From positions 1,922,001-1,986,000 of the forward strand of contig CAJGZL010000001.1 of assembly GCA_904846145.1 (NCBI GenBank): DNA of 64,000 nt, read 5' to 3'. The notes beneath the pieces are model-generated. The model was not told the origin of the DNA. It did not search any database and worked only from the letters and a program-made list of their open reading frames with translations. Of the stretch, positions 48,962 to 58,034 are shown piece by piece. Within the stretch, counting starts at the first letter, position 1. Every line of letters begins with the position of its first letter. This DNA is from Psychrobacter immobilis. GTDB lineage: Bacteria > Pseudomonadota > Gammaproteobacteria > Pseudomonadales > Moraxellaceae. The translations under genes and the position numbers were made by a program.

Positions 48962-50317
48962 ATGGAAAATTCAAAAGCTGCCACCACAGCAGGGGTAGAG
49001 ATAATTGATCATAAAACTATCGGAGAGGAGAGTCTAGCTCCACAAACCACACGTATCATGGATCCTTGGTCGTATCTTTTCGCATGGCTCGGTGGCTGTG
49101 TCTCTATCGCAACCTTCACTGTGGGCTCTGGTTTGGTCGGGACTCTAAATCTACTACAGGTTGTACTGGCGATTGCCATTGGTTGTAGTGTCATCGGCGC
49201 AGCCCTGATGATTAATGGTCGTGCAGGCCATAAGTATGGTATTCCATTTATGGTGCAGTGCCGATCGTCATTCGGCTTTACAGGTAACCGTATTCCAGCG
49301 TTAGTGCGTTCGATACCGGCAATCGTCTGGTACGGTTTCCAAAGTTGGATTGGCGCTGGCGCGCTGAACTTGGTCTCTGATGCCTTATTCGATTATAACA
49401 ATATCGTTGTTTTCTTTATTGGCTTTCAGTTTTTGCAGATTGCACTATCCGTATTAGGCTTTCACGGTATCAAATGGCTGGAAAATATTGGTTCAGTATT
49501 TATTATCGGTTCACTGATCTACATGTTTATTAGTGTTATTAATAAGTATGGAGATGCGATATCAACCAATCTAGTCAATGTTGAAGGGACTTGGGGTGCG
49601 CCGTTTTGGGGTGCGACCATGTTATTCCTAGGTGTCTATAGCACCATGATGCTCAACGTTTCAGACTACTCGCGTGAATTAAAAAAAGAGGTTGGGCTGT
49701 TTCGTCAAGTCGCCATCTATGCCAACTCAATCCTACCAGCAACTTTATTTATGGGTTTGATCGGTCTGATGGTCACGAGTGCCACTGGAGAAGTCGATCC
49801 TATCAAAGTGTTCTCAAGCGCCGTTGACAATAAGCCTCTGTTGATTATCACCATGCTGTTCATTGCCTTCGCACAGGTCACAACCAACATTCTAAATAAC
49901 GTGGTACCACCTGCTTATGCGTTAATGGATATCTTCAAGATTAAGTTCAAGACTGCGGCCATATTAGTTGGTTTGCTTGCATTTTGTACCTTCCCATGGG
50001 AGCTAGTCAAAGATGAGTCAGCGGCAGGTTTGAACTTATTTATTCAGACCTACTCAGCATTCTTAGGGCCTATCTTTGCTATTTTAGTAGTCGATTACTA
50101 CATCATTCGCAAGCAAAAACTCGATATTGATAAGTTATATGACGAGAATGGCCCTTACAAAGGTGTCAATATGGCAGCGATTATCGCCATGGTTGTCGGT
50201 ATTGTGGTTGCCTTAATTTTCTCGAGCATCTCTTGGTATGCCAGCTTAGTTCCAGCCGGTGCTATCTACTGGATACTGATGAAAAAGATGCCAGCAGCAC
50301 AGCGCTTTATGCCATAG
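48962..50317 (+). CDS. NCS1 family nucleobase/hydantoin/allantoin permease
   Basis: The 451-residue inner-membrane protein has about twelve hydrophobic segments and the NCS1 pattern PWSYLFAWLGGCVSIATFTVG (about residues 32-52) and MVQCRSSFGFTGNRIPALVRSIPAIVWYGFQSWIGAGAL (in pieces, about 97-135). NCS1 transporters import cytosine, uracil, allantoin, hydantoins and related compounds with Na+ or H+. Its close linkage to the racemase (86 bp) suggests a ureide substrate. GGAAGGAGAG provides a strong ribosome binding site. A terminator follows. Confidence 0.88.
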   Translation: MENSKAATTAGVEIIDHKTIGEESLAPQTTRIMDPWSYLFAWLGGCVSIATFTVGSGLVGTLNLLQVVLAIAIGCSVIGAALMINGRAGHKYGIPFMVQCRSSFGFTGNRIPALVRSIPAIVWYGFQSWIGAGALNLVSDALFDYNNIVVFFIGFQFLQIALSVLGFHGIKWLENIGSVFIIGSLIYMFISVINKYGDAISTNLVNVEGTWGAPFWGATMLFLGVYSTMMLNVSDYSRELKKEVGLFRQVAIYANSILPATLFMGLIGLMVTSATGEVDPIKVFSSAVDNKPLLIITMLFIAFAQVTTNILNNVVPPAYALMDIFKIKFKTAAILVGLLAFCTFPWELVKDESAAGLNLFIQTYSAFLGPIFAILVVDYYIIRKQKLDIDKLYDENGPYKGVNMAAIIAMVVGIVVALIFSSISWYASLVPAGAIYWILMKKMPAAQRFMP

Positions 50318-50345
50318 GTTTTTGACTTAATAAACGCTAATTAGT

Positions 50346-50388
50346 AAAAAGTCCTTATGATAGCCCATGCTATTGTGAGGATTTTTTT
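50346..50388 (+). terminator. intrinsic terminator of the racemase-permease operon
   Basis: A 14-bp stem with G-U pairs, GTCCTTATGATAGC with GCTATTGTGAGGAT, is followed by a T run. Confidence 0.8.
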
Positions 50389-50582
50389 GTTTGGAGTGTG
50401 CTGCATTTCAGTAGTATCACACTACTTCTAGAGTACTTCGATTCTACAGTAGTAATAGCAGAGCTTAAGCATATTTTAGACAAACAATAAGAAAAGCATT
50501 CGCAAGTTAAAATAAGTGTTACGATTAAGATAAATGAGTTAATACACAAATAACTCTCAAAACAATACTGCAAGGAGCAACC

Positions 50583-51698
50583 ATGAAAATAGGAATTCCA
50601 AGAGAAGTTAAAAACAATGAGAACCGTGTCGGCCTACCACCGAATGGCGTTAGTGCCTTAGTTGATAATGGTCATGATGTCTATGTTGAGACCAATGCGG
50701 GAATGGGCTCGCAATTCACAGATGAAGATTATAAGAATGTCGGTGCTACTATCGTTGATAGTGCGGCAGAAGCTTGGCAGGCTGAACTGGTTATTAAGGT
50801 TAAAGAGCCACAGTCATCAGAGTACCAATATTTTAGAGAAGATTTAACGCTTTTTACTTATCTACACCTAGCAGCAGAATCTGAGCTGACTAAAGCATTA
50901 GTCGATAAAAAAGTTACGGGTATTGCCTATGAAACTGTACAGTTAGCGGATAATTCACTGCCGCTGCTTACGCCTATGAGTGAGATCGCAGGGCGTATGA
51001 GTACGCAGATCGGCGCACAATTTTTGCAGTCGTTTTATGGCGGCAAGGGCATATTGCTCGGCGGCGTTCCAGGTGTACAAAAAGGTAAGGTGGCGATCAT
51101 TGGTGGCGGCGTCTCAGGTACTGAAGCGGCCAAAATGGCGATCGGTCTTGGCGCTGATGTGACGATCTTAGATCTTGATCCGAAACGTCTCAAACAGCTA
51201 TCTGAGCTGTTCGGCAATGACGTGCAGACATTGATGTCAACTAAGCTGAACATTGCTAAAGCTGTCAAAAATAGCGATTTAGTTATCGGAGCCGTACTGA
51301 TACCAGGGGCAGCAGCACCTAAGCTCGTCAGTGAAGAGATGATTGAATCGATGAATGATGGCGGTGTCGTTGTCGATATCGCTATTGACCAAGGCGGATT
51401 GTTTGCGACTACCGATCGGATTACGACTCATGATAATCCGACTTACACCAAGCACGGCATCATTCATTATGCGGTGGCTAATATGCCAGGTGCAGTGCCG
51501 CGAACATCGACTCTCGCGCTATCCAATGTGACATTGCCGTATATATTAGCACTGGCCAAAAAAGGCGTGAAGCAAGCTTGTCTCGACAATCCTGCGTTTG
51601 CCAAAGGCGTTAACACACTGCAAGGTTATGTGACTTACGAAGCGGTGGCTGAAGCGTTAGAGTACGAGTATAAAGCGTTGGATGAGTTGCTTGGTTAA
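50583..51698 (+). CDS. ald: alanine dehydrogenase
   Basis: Ald reversibly deaminates L-alanine to pyruvate and ammonia with NAD. The 371-residue product begins [18 protein letters not shown], followed by [10 protein letters not shown] (substrate Lys) and [12 protein letters not shown] (catalytic His near residue 96). The NAD site is [24 protein letters not shown] with the acidic residue in LDLD. The C-terminus ends [20 protein letters not shown] lies 7 nt before the ATG. It follows the permease gene, but a terminator and 265 bp separate them, so independent control is likely. The product could feed on amino acids released by ureide use, though this is speculative. Confidence 0.95.
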   Translation: MKIGIPREVKNNENRVGLPPNGVSALVDNGHDVYVETNAGMGSQFTDEDYKNVGATIVDSAAEAWQAELVIKVKEPQSSEYQYFREDLTLFTYLHLAAESELTKALVDKKVTGIAYETVQLADNSLPLLTPMSEIAGRMSTQIGAQFLQSFYGGKGILLGGVPGVQKGKVAIIGGGVSGTEAAKMAIGLGADVTILDLDPKRLKQLSELFGNDVQTLMSTKLNIAKAVKNSDLVIGAVLIPGAAAPKLVSEEMIESMNDGGVVVDIAIDQGGLFATTDRITTHDNPTYTKHGIIHYAVANMPGAVPRTSTLALSNVTLPYILALAKKGVKQACLDNPAFAKGVNTLQGYVTYEAVAEALEYEYKALDELLG

Positions 51699-51734
51699 TA
51701 GCTAATAACTTGTGTCATCAAAATATCGACAATA

Positions 51735-51767
51735 AAGACCTGCTAATTTATTAAATTGGCAAGTCTT
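51735..51767. terminator. probable terminator between ald and the thiol protein gene
   Basis: A 15-bp stem with one mismatch and one G-U (AAGAC...GTCTT) spans the gap between two convergent genes. T runs are weak on both sides. Confidence 0.5.
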
Positions 51768-51774
51768 GTATCTT

Positions 51775-52323
51775 TCAAAATGAACTCAACCACAGCCGCA
51801 GTTTAAGCGACCATAACGGCTGAATACCTGTCAACCCTTGCGTCATTTCACCATCTTTTAGAATCACATACGACGGCGTTACTTGTCCTTGCCAATCATC
51901 AAATATCTCACCTTCTACATCGTTAATAGTCGTAAAATTATAATTATGCTCGCTTAAGTAAGCTTGCAGATCTTGATCACTACCAGACTTTATCGCCACT
52001 GTCACTACAGGATAGTTATCTGCTATAGCCAGCTTATTGATAGTTGGGGAAGTTACACTACAGATCGAACACCAAGTTCCCCAAAAGTATATCAGCGTTG
52101 GTTTATCGGCACTTAGACTTGCCAAATCGACAGCTTGGCCTTGATAGTCCGTCAACTGCAATTGTGGATCAGCTGGCATGATAGGCTGGCGCCACCAGTT
52201 AACAGCAGTATAAATAAACAAAAATATAAAGCCATATAAGAGCACGTTTTTGACTATTGACCATGCCTTTTGCTTTGGGCTTTTAACGGGCGTTGGATTA
52301 GATTCTATAGTGTCGGTAGACAT
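51775..52323 (-). CDS. membrane-anchored thioredoxin-like protein (TlpA/ScsD type)
   Basis: The 182-residue protein has a cytoplasmic N-tail, one membrane helix (about residues 26-43) and a periplasmic thioredoxin fold with YFWGTWCSICSVTSP (active-site CSIC, about 80-94) and the cis-Pro segment VTPSYVIL. It resembles the protein disulfide oxidoreductase ScsD/TlpA group, which reduces or shuttles disulfides in the periplasm. No partner gene (DsbD, ScsABC) is adjacent, so the target is unknown. The gene is upstream of none of the neighbours on its own strand and likely monocistronic. Confidence 0.87.
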   Translation of the reverse strand: MSTDTIESNPTPVKSPKQKAWSIVKNVLLYGFIFLFIYTAVNWWRQPIMPADPQLQLTDYQGQAVDLASLSADKPTLIYFWGTWCSICSVTSPTINKLAIADNYPVVTVAIKSGSDQDLQAYLSEHNYNFTTINDVEGEIFDDWQGQVTPSYVILKDGEMTQGLTGIQPLWSLKLRLWLSSF

Positions 52324-52357
52324 AACAGTACCCTTTTAAATGAGGCATCAAGTAGAT

Positions 52358-52390
52358 AAAAATAAACGGCTGAATCGTCAGCCGTTTGTT
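52358..52390 (-). terminator. intrinsic terminator of the GNAT-nitrilase gene
   Basis: On the minus strand AAACGGCTGA pairs with TCAGCCGTTT over a 4-nt loop, followed by ATTTTTATC, just past the stop. Confidence 0.82.
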
Positions 52391-52414
52391 TAAAGTTCAA
52401 ATATATTCAAGACG

Positions 52415-54052
52415 CTAAAATTTTTGTGCACGACCTTGCAGTGGGTCACCTAACAGTACGCTACCTGAGTTCTCACGACGTTCCTCATCGCTCAATTTGC
52501 TGGCAGAAACTGCTACTTTACGTTTCCACTTTAGGCTAAATAAATCATCACGGCGATCCAGCAAGTTATGGACTGAGCCCTCATTACGGACATGAATGAG
52601 CTTGTCCAAATTGACATCGGAGAAGAATACCATTTCAGTATTAGGTGTAGTCTCGGCCATAATAGCATCATGGGTAAAGGCAAAGTCCGATGGCGAAAAG
52701 ATAGACGACTGCGCATACTGAATATCGAGACTCTCAACCTGCGGTAAGTTACCTACTGAGCCACAGATCATCACATAGCACTCGTTTTCGACCGCACGAG
52801 CTTGAGCACAGATACGCACACGCAAATAGCCGTTTTTGGTGTCGGTCCAAAAAGGTACAAATAAGATGTCCATATCATCAAGCGCCATCAAACGCGCCAG
52901 CTCTGGGAACTCAACGTCATAACAAACTAAAATACCAATGCGACCAGAATCTGTGTCGAATACTTGGACTTTATCACCACCTTCAATCACCCATGCACTG
53001 CGCTCATGCGGAGTAATATGAATCTTGCGTTGCTCCTCAACCGTTCCATCGCGGCGACACAGATAGCTGACGTTATACAGCACATCGTTTTCATCGAGTA
53101 GCGGCATCGATCCGCAAATAACGTTGACGTTATAGCTGACCGCTAGATGCGATATTTCATTCTTAAACCATTCGGTATATCCTGCTAAGAACCGTATCGC
53201 GACATTTTGATCGGTCGATTCACACAGTCCCATCAGCGGCGCATTAAAGAACTCAGGCAGACAGGCAAAGTCAGAGTTATAGTCGGCCATAATATCGACA
53301 AAGAATTCAACTTGTTGTAGCAATTCTTCAGGTGACTCAACCTCACGCATCTGCCACTGAATACCACCGATACGCACCTCAGACTTGCGGGTGTTAGGCT
53401 TATAGACTTGCGGCTCGTAATAGATGTTTGCCCACTCAAGCAAGGTCGCAAAGCCTTTTGACTGCTTATCATCAGGCAAATAGCCGGTCAAAATACGCTT
53501 AACAATAAAGCCATTGGATAGCTGAAACGATAGCGCTGAGTCATGAATCTCACGTGACTCGACGGCATCTATATATTCGCCTGGGGTCAAATCTTGATGA
53601 TTGTGATAATTAGGAATACGGCCCCCTGCGAGAATAGAGCGCAGATTGAGCTGACGACATAGCTCTTTACGGGCATCATAGAGCCTGCGACCTAAGCGAT
53701 AGCCCCGATAGTCAGGATCGATAAGCGCGTCCAAGCCATAAATAGCATCGCCAGTAGGATCGTCTTTGATAATCTCTTTGAGACCGATCAAGTCCTCATA
53801 AGTATGCGGGTTTGAAAATCTAGCGTAGTCAACCCTTACTGATAAAACGATACCGATCAGTTGATCATGATCGAATAAAGCAATTTGACCCTCAGGAAAA
53901 GCATCAATCAAGCTATTAATCGTAGTCTTTGACCAAGAGCCACCTAAATTGGCATAGACTCGATCCATTAGGGCTTTTAGTTGCGGATAATCTTTCTTTT
54001 TAATCTCAGCAATGGTTAAGTGCAGATCGTCTAACTTTTCTATTTTACTCAT
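52415..54052 (-). CDS. fused GNAT acetyltransferase and carbon-nitrogen hydrolase
   Basis: The 545-residue product joins two enzymes. The N-terminal half (about 1-215) is a GNAT fold with DPDYRGYRLGRRLYDAR as the acetyl-CoA pyrophosphate loop. The C-terminal half (about 225-510) is a nitrilase-superfamily amidohydrolase with the Glu-Lys-Cys triad in CLPEFFNAP, QRKIHITPHE and ILVCYDVEFPEL. Fusions of this type are known and widespread in bacteria, but their substrates are not established. I place the start at the ATG at 54052 with AAGGAA in front; the frame is open for 27 more codons of low-complexity Asn/Lys/Asp sequence. A tandem repeat lies upstream. Confidence 0.88.
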   Translation of the reverse strand: MSKIEKLDDLHLTIAEIKKKDYPQLKALMDRVYANLGGSWSKTTINSLIDAFPEGQIALFDHDQLIGIVLSVRVDYARFSNPHTYEDLIGLKEIIKDDPTGDAIYGLDALIDPDYRGYRLGRRLYDARKELCRQLNLRSILAGGRIPNYHNHQDLTPGEYIDAVESREIHDSALSFQLSNGFIVKRILTGYLPDDKQSKGFATLLEWANIYYEPQVYKPNTRKSEVRIGGIQWQMREVESPEELLQQVEFFVDIMADYNSDFACLPEFFNAPLMGLCESTDQNVAIRFLAGYTEWFKNEISHLAVSYNVNVICGSMPLLDENDVLYNVSYLCRRDGTVEEQRKIHITPHERSAWVIEGGDKVQVFDTDSGRIGILVCYDVEFPELARLMALDDMDILFVPFWTDTKNGYLRVRICAQARAVENECYVMICGSVGNLPQVESLDIQYAQSSIFSPSDFAFTHDAIMAETTPNTEMVFFSDVNLDKLIHVRNEGSVHNLLDRRDDLFSLKWKRKVAVSASKLSDEERRENSGSVLLGDPLQGRAQKF

Positions 54053-54126
54053 AATGTTCCTTTCGTTGCTCTTGTTGTCGCTTTTGTTGTCATTGGGGCC
54101 GTCATATTTGTCTTTGTTTTTGATTA

Positions 54127-54177
54127 TGCTCAAAAGACTGTGCTCAAAAGACTGTGCTCAAAGGACTGTGCTCAAAG
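54127..54177. repeat. 14-bp tandem repeat, about 3.6 copies
   Basis: TGCTCAAAAGACTG is repeated at 54127, 54141 and 54155 (third copy one base different), with a partial copy at 54169. It begins 74 bp upstream of the preferred start of the GNAT-nitrilase gene and overlaps the longer potential start at 54133. Such slippage-prone repeats vary in number between strains. Confidence 0.85.
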
Positions 54178-54542
54178 TTTCTTGTAACCATATAGATAAA
54201 AACATACCAATAAATAGTTAGAATCGTTACAATAAATTATCCATGCAATTACAATGAGTTATAAGATTTAACTCAAGCCGCCGCTCATTGCTAACTCACT
54301 GCTACATTAGTCATTGCTGTGCTGTAAAGATAACATAAGCACTCAAGGTTTTTATTTTACAACGGCTATTCGTCATTGCTTTTCGTCAAGCTGCTATCAT
54401 AACAAGTCTAAAAATATAGGATAGTTTAACGTAGTAATCATTTGCTGCCTTCTTGTGAGTCTATGACTTGTAGTCGTTGTTAGTACATTTGCTAGCTTTT
54501 ATTTATCGCTCAATGGATAGGGCGAATTTTGGAATTATTTTT
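54178..54542. other. divergent intergenic region upstream of the first BLUF gene
   Basis: Between the tandem repeat and the BLUF start, 365 bp are non-coding and AT-rich. Both promoters should lie here, but I could not assign hexamers. A hydrophobic 22-codon extension of the BLUF frame from 54477 is not family-like. Confidence 0.45.
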
Positions 54543-55139
54543 ATGTCTTTGGATAACAATAGCAAGCTGAGTACTTTGGATCATATAGCAGATTCAGCGT
54601 TGATTCAGTTGGTCTATGTCAGTAGTTTGACGCTAAGCTCACGACTAAAAGCCTCAATATTTGATGAAGTAGAAGCGCATGCTCGTAATTATAATGAGCA
54701 ACAAGGTATCACTGGTACTTTATGTTATGGCAACGGACACTTTTTACAATGTTTAGAAGGCGAAAAGACCAAGGTATTGGCATTGCAGCAACGTATATTC
54801 TCTGACAAGCGGCATAAAGATATAGAGATATTGCTAGTACAAGCCATCGATCAGCGTATCTTCATTGATTGGCGTATGCGTTTGCTGTTTTTAGAGCGTT
54901 GGCTATGGTCACCTGCCACCAAAAGACAGGCTGTACAATTAGCACCTTTTTTGCCTTTTGCTCCGTATAGCTGGACATCTATACATACAGCGCAGTTTTT
55001 ACAAATTATAAGAACGTTTGAAAAACCACCACATATCAATGCTGCTGGTATAACTTATAATGCCTTGGGTAATATGGTTCGTCATATAGCAGCGCCTCAT
55101 CAGGCTTTTTTGGTCGTTCAAGGGTTTTTAACCTTATGA
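54543..55139 (+). CDS. BLUF domain blue-light sensor (first of a tandem pair), C-terminus probably frameshifted
   Basis: BLUF proteins bind FAD and shift hydrogen bonds on blue light. In this 198-residue product the key residues are Tyr25, Asn51, Gln69, Trp110 and Met112, corresponding to Y21, N45, Q63, W104 and M106 of AppA. A helical region of about 70 residues follows, with GITYNALGNMVRHIAAPHQAFLVVQGF. The paralog downstream continues into a membrane helix after this point. Here a TGA intervenes, but adding one T to the T5 run at 55125-55129 gives FFNLMIGIFILFL and a stop at 55165. Start at 54543 because upstream codons are not conserved. No effector domain is fused. Confidence 0.9.
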   Translation: MSLDNNSKLSTLDHIADSALIQLVYVSSLTLSSRLKASIFDEVEAHARNYNEQQGITGTLCYGNGHFLQCLEGEKTKVLALQQRIFSDKRHKDIEILLVQAIDQRIFIDWRMRLLFLERWLWSPATKRQAVQLAPFLPFAPYSWTSIHTAQFLQIIRTFEKPPHINAAGITYNALGNMVRHIAAPHQAFLVVQGFLTL

Positions 55140-55429
55140 TAGGCATATTTATTCTATTTTTATAAAATACGTAATAAACCCCAAGGTTAAAAGCGTCTTT
55201 TAAATAAACCTTACTTTTAGTTCAGAGAATTTATCAAGCGTTTAACATGTATATTATGGACGGCTCATCTATTGTAATAGCTTTGTATTAGCTATATTAT
55301 TTATTATAGCTAATTGTTAAGATTTATAATCTACCCTCATCATGAATTCTAATTCGCTTAACGGTAATCGCAGATAATAGTCATAAGCTTATTATCTCTA
55401 TTAAAAAGCTAATTTTGGGATTGTTCATC

Positions 55430-56104
55430 ATGAATTTAGATAGCAGTGATTTAGACAGCAGTAACTTAGATAAGAATGATTCAGATAAGAATAATATAGA
55501 AAAAACACTACAAAAATTATCAGATACGGCGCTAGTTCGTCTAGTCTACGTGAGTAGTGCTACTCTAAAAACTCGTCTAGATAGGTATATAGCGGAACAT
55601 ATAGAAAGCCACGCCGTTGTTTATAACAAGCAGCACGGTATTACTGGTATTTTATGTTATGGCAATGGCCAGTTTTTGCAGTGTATAGAAGGCAGTAAAG
55701 TTGAGATAGTAGCGCTGATGCAAAAGATTCGTGCTGACAAACGCCACGACGATATCGAAATACCTCTATTACAGCCTATAGATCAGCGTATGTTCGATGA
55801 CTGGCGAATGCGCTTATTGTTTCTAGAGCGCTGGTCATGGTCGGCAAGTACTAAGAGTCAAGCCAACAGTTTATCACCCTATTTACCATTCACACCTCAC
55901 AATTGGTCAGCTGAGCGTCATGAGCAGTTTTTAGAAACGATTAAAACTTTTGCGGCTTCACCAAGTATCCATGCTGCAGGTATTACTTATAATGCTTTAG
56001 TCAATATGTTCCGCCATATTGCTAGCCCACATCAAGCCTTTTTAGTGGTCCAAGGGTTTTTGGCCATACTACTCATTCTAGCTTTATATCTAATAAACTT
56101 TTGA
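55430..56104 (+). CDS. BLUF domain blue-light sensor with C-terminal membrane helix
   Basis: This paralog of the preceding gene has 224 residues. BLUF residues are Tyr40, Asn66, Gln84, Trp125 and Met127. The N-terminal 30 residues are a charged Asp/Ser/Asn/Lys repeat (DSSDLDSSNLDKND). After the BLUF fold come conserved helices (GITYNALVNMFRHIASPHQAF), then a hydrophobic segment, FLAILLILALYLINF, at the extreme C-terminus that looks like a tail anchor. A start at 55430 is chosen; the TTG five codons before is weaker. It ends at a long hairpin terminator. Light-driven output presumably runs through protein-protein contact, at the membrane. Confidence 0.92.
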   Translation: MNLDSSDLDSSNLDKNDSDKNNIEKTLQKLSDTALVRLVYVSSATLKTRLDRYIAEHIESHAVVYNKQHGITGILCYGNGQFLQCIEGSKVEIVALMQKIRADKRHDDIEIPLLQPIDQRMFDDWRMRLLFLERWSWSASTKSQANSLSPYLPFTPHNWSAERHEQFLETIKTFAASPSIHAAGITYNALVNMFRHIASPHQAFLVVQGFLAILLILALYLINF

Positions 56105-56154
56105 TTTAGCGTAGTCATCTTCTCCTCTGAACGACTCGTTGCAAGATAGAATAT

Positions 56155-56210
56155 TTAAGCCATAAAAAAGACGCTAGCCTTCAGGGTTTAGCGTCTTTTT
56201 TATGGCTTAA
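56155..56210. terminator. 22-bp perfect inverted repeat, bidirectional terminator
   Basis: The arms at 56155-56176 and 56189-56210 are exact complements over 22 bp around a 12-nt loop, containing AAAAAAGACGCTA and TAGCGTCTTTTTT. It sits between the convergent BLUF and flavoprotein genes. Confidence 0.9.
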
Positions 56211-56216
56211 TACGAA

Positions 56217-57737
56217 CTACATATCAAAAATCTTACCACGGTTCATAATATTATTAGGGTCGAATACTTTTTTGACTTCTCTTAAATATTCAATCTCTGT
56301 TGCGCTACGACTGTATTGTAGATAAGGCTTTTTGGTCATGCCGACACCATGCTCCGCAGACACTGAGCCGCCATATTTTTGTACCGTCTCAAAGACGTAT
56401 TTATTGACGATTTGACATTCCTCAAAGAATTCATCTTTACTCATAGCGTCGGGCTTGAGAATATTTAGATGCAGATTACCATCGCCAATATGACCGAACC
56501 AGCAGACTTCAAAGTCAGGATAATTACTACTGACGATATGATCGATATCGGCAATAAAGTTGGGCACATGGCTAATAAGTACGGAGACATCATTCTTGTA
56601 AGGGGTAAATACTGAGATAGTCTCAGAGATATATTCACGCAACTTCCACAGCTCCTCAGCTTGCGCCATACTCTGACTCATAACCCCATCAACGACCCAG
56701 CCTTGCTCCATACAGTGCTCAAATATCGCCATAGCCTTATCCATAATTGGCTCATAAGGCGCTTCAAACTCAAGCAAAGTATAAAACTTAGTCCGCGACT
56801 CAAACGGCTCTTGGACTTGCCCATGCGCCATCAGCTTATCGATAGCCGTATCATCAAAGAACTCAAAAGCAGTCAGATCAATTTTGGCTTGAAAAGCGGA
56901 GAGCACATTCATCACGTCAGTAAAGTTATCCATGCCGAGCACCATGACGCTCAAGTCTTGTGGCAAGCGCTCAAGCTTAATCTGCGCATGAGTGACCAAG
57001 CCTAGCGTGCCTTCACTACCGATAAACAATTGGCGCAAATCGTAACCTGTAGCGTTTTTGACCATACCGCGATTCAACTCTAAGATATCGCCTTTACCTG
57101 TGACTACGGTCAGACCCATAATCCACTGACGGGTCATACCATAACGAATCACCTTGATACCGCCGGCATTGGTGCCGATATTACCGCCCATTTGGCTCGA
57201 ACCTGCGGAGGCAAAATCAACAGGGTAGTATAAGTCCTTTGACTCCGCAAACTGTTGCAATTGCTGAGTGACTACGCCTGCTTCGATCTCAACCAAGCGA
57301 TCGGCGGCATAAAACTGACCGATACGATTCATCTTATCCATGCTGACGACAATCTCACCATCAGCTGCAACTGCGCCTGCAGATAGCCCCGTGCGACCGC
57401 CACTTGGCGTCAATACGACTTGATGCTCATTAGCCAATAAGACAATCGTTTGCACTTGCTCGGTCGACTTTGGAAACACAATTGCAGCGGCCGCTGGCGC
57501 GAAATGCTTGGTCCAGTCTTTACCCCAATGCTCTAAACTCTCGCTATCCGTTTTGATCTGACTCTCATCAAATTGATGGTTATCAACGAGTGTATCTAGG
57601 ATAGCCTGTACAGCAATAGTATTCGCAGCAGACGTACTGATTATCGTCTCATTGCTATTGTCTTGATTATCAGCTTGATCTGCGGCATGAGTACGTTCGT
57701 GAGCAGGGCGGTTGTGCATGGTCGGTGATACAGTCAT
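56217..57737 (-). CDS. FAD-binding oxidoreductase, probable D-2-hydroxyglutarate dehydrogenase
   Basis: The 506-residue flavoprotein belongs to the GlcD/D-LDH/D2HGDH family. The FAD-binding domain shows AAAAIVFPKSTEQV and LTPSGGRTGLSAGAVA (about 105-120), then GGNIGTNAGGIKVIRYGM and GSEGTLGLVT. The C-terminal domain has GHIGDGNLHLNI (metal-binding histidines) and SAEHGVGMTKKPYL near the end. Divergent position next to serA points to D-2-hydroxyglutarate as substrate: SerA can reduce 2-oxoglutarate to it while regenerating NAD, and a dehydrogenase then recycles it, as shown in Pseudomonas. D-lactate or glycolate remain alternatives. The first 40 residues are Asp/Asn-rich and extra to the family. 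Confidence 0.85.
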   Translation of the reverse strand: MTVSPTMHNRPAHERTHAADQADNQDNSNETIISTSAANTIAVQAILDTLVDNHQFDESQIKTDSESLEHWGKDWTKHFAPAAAAIVFPKSTEQVQTIVLLANEHQVVLTPSGGRTGLSAGAVAADGEIVVSMDKMNRIGQFYAADRLVEIEAGVVTQQLQQFAESKDLYYPVDFASAGSSQMGGNIGTNAGGIKVIRYGMTRQWIMGLTVVTGKGDILELNRGMVKNATGYDLRQLFIGSEGTLGLVTHAQIKLERLPQDLSVMVLGMDNFTDVMNVLSAFQAKIDLTAFEFFDDTAIDKLMAHGQVQEPFESRTKFYTLLEFEAPYEPIMDKAMAIFEHCMEQGWVVDGVMSQSMAQAEELWKLREYISETISVFTPYKNDVSVLISHVPNFIADIDHIVSSNYPDFEVCWFGHIGDGNLHLNILKPDAMSKDEFFEECQIVNKYVFETVQKYGGSVSAEHGVGMTKKPYLQYSRSATEIEYLREVKKVFDPNNIMNRGKIFDM

Positions 57738-58034
57738 AAGGGTCTCAATGTATAGTTACCAAGTTTGAGCTAGCATTATTTTGTATATTATAGAGCGTGT
57801 TGTAGTTTACCGTGAATAATAACAGACCGCTAGCCTATATAGAGAGAACACAAAAGCTCATTAACTTGATTGGATAGATTTACGCATAAATTCAGGAAAA
57901 AACTTAAGTAAAAAATAGTAACTATTTATTTAAGCTTGTCCCTAACATCATGGGGTTAATTTGTGTAAGATGATTGCATCATTTTTCTTTGCATTCGTGC
58001 AACTCACCTTAGTTAATTATAGGACAGTTTTCAT

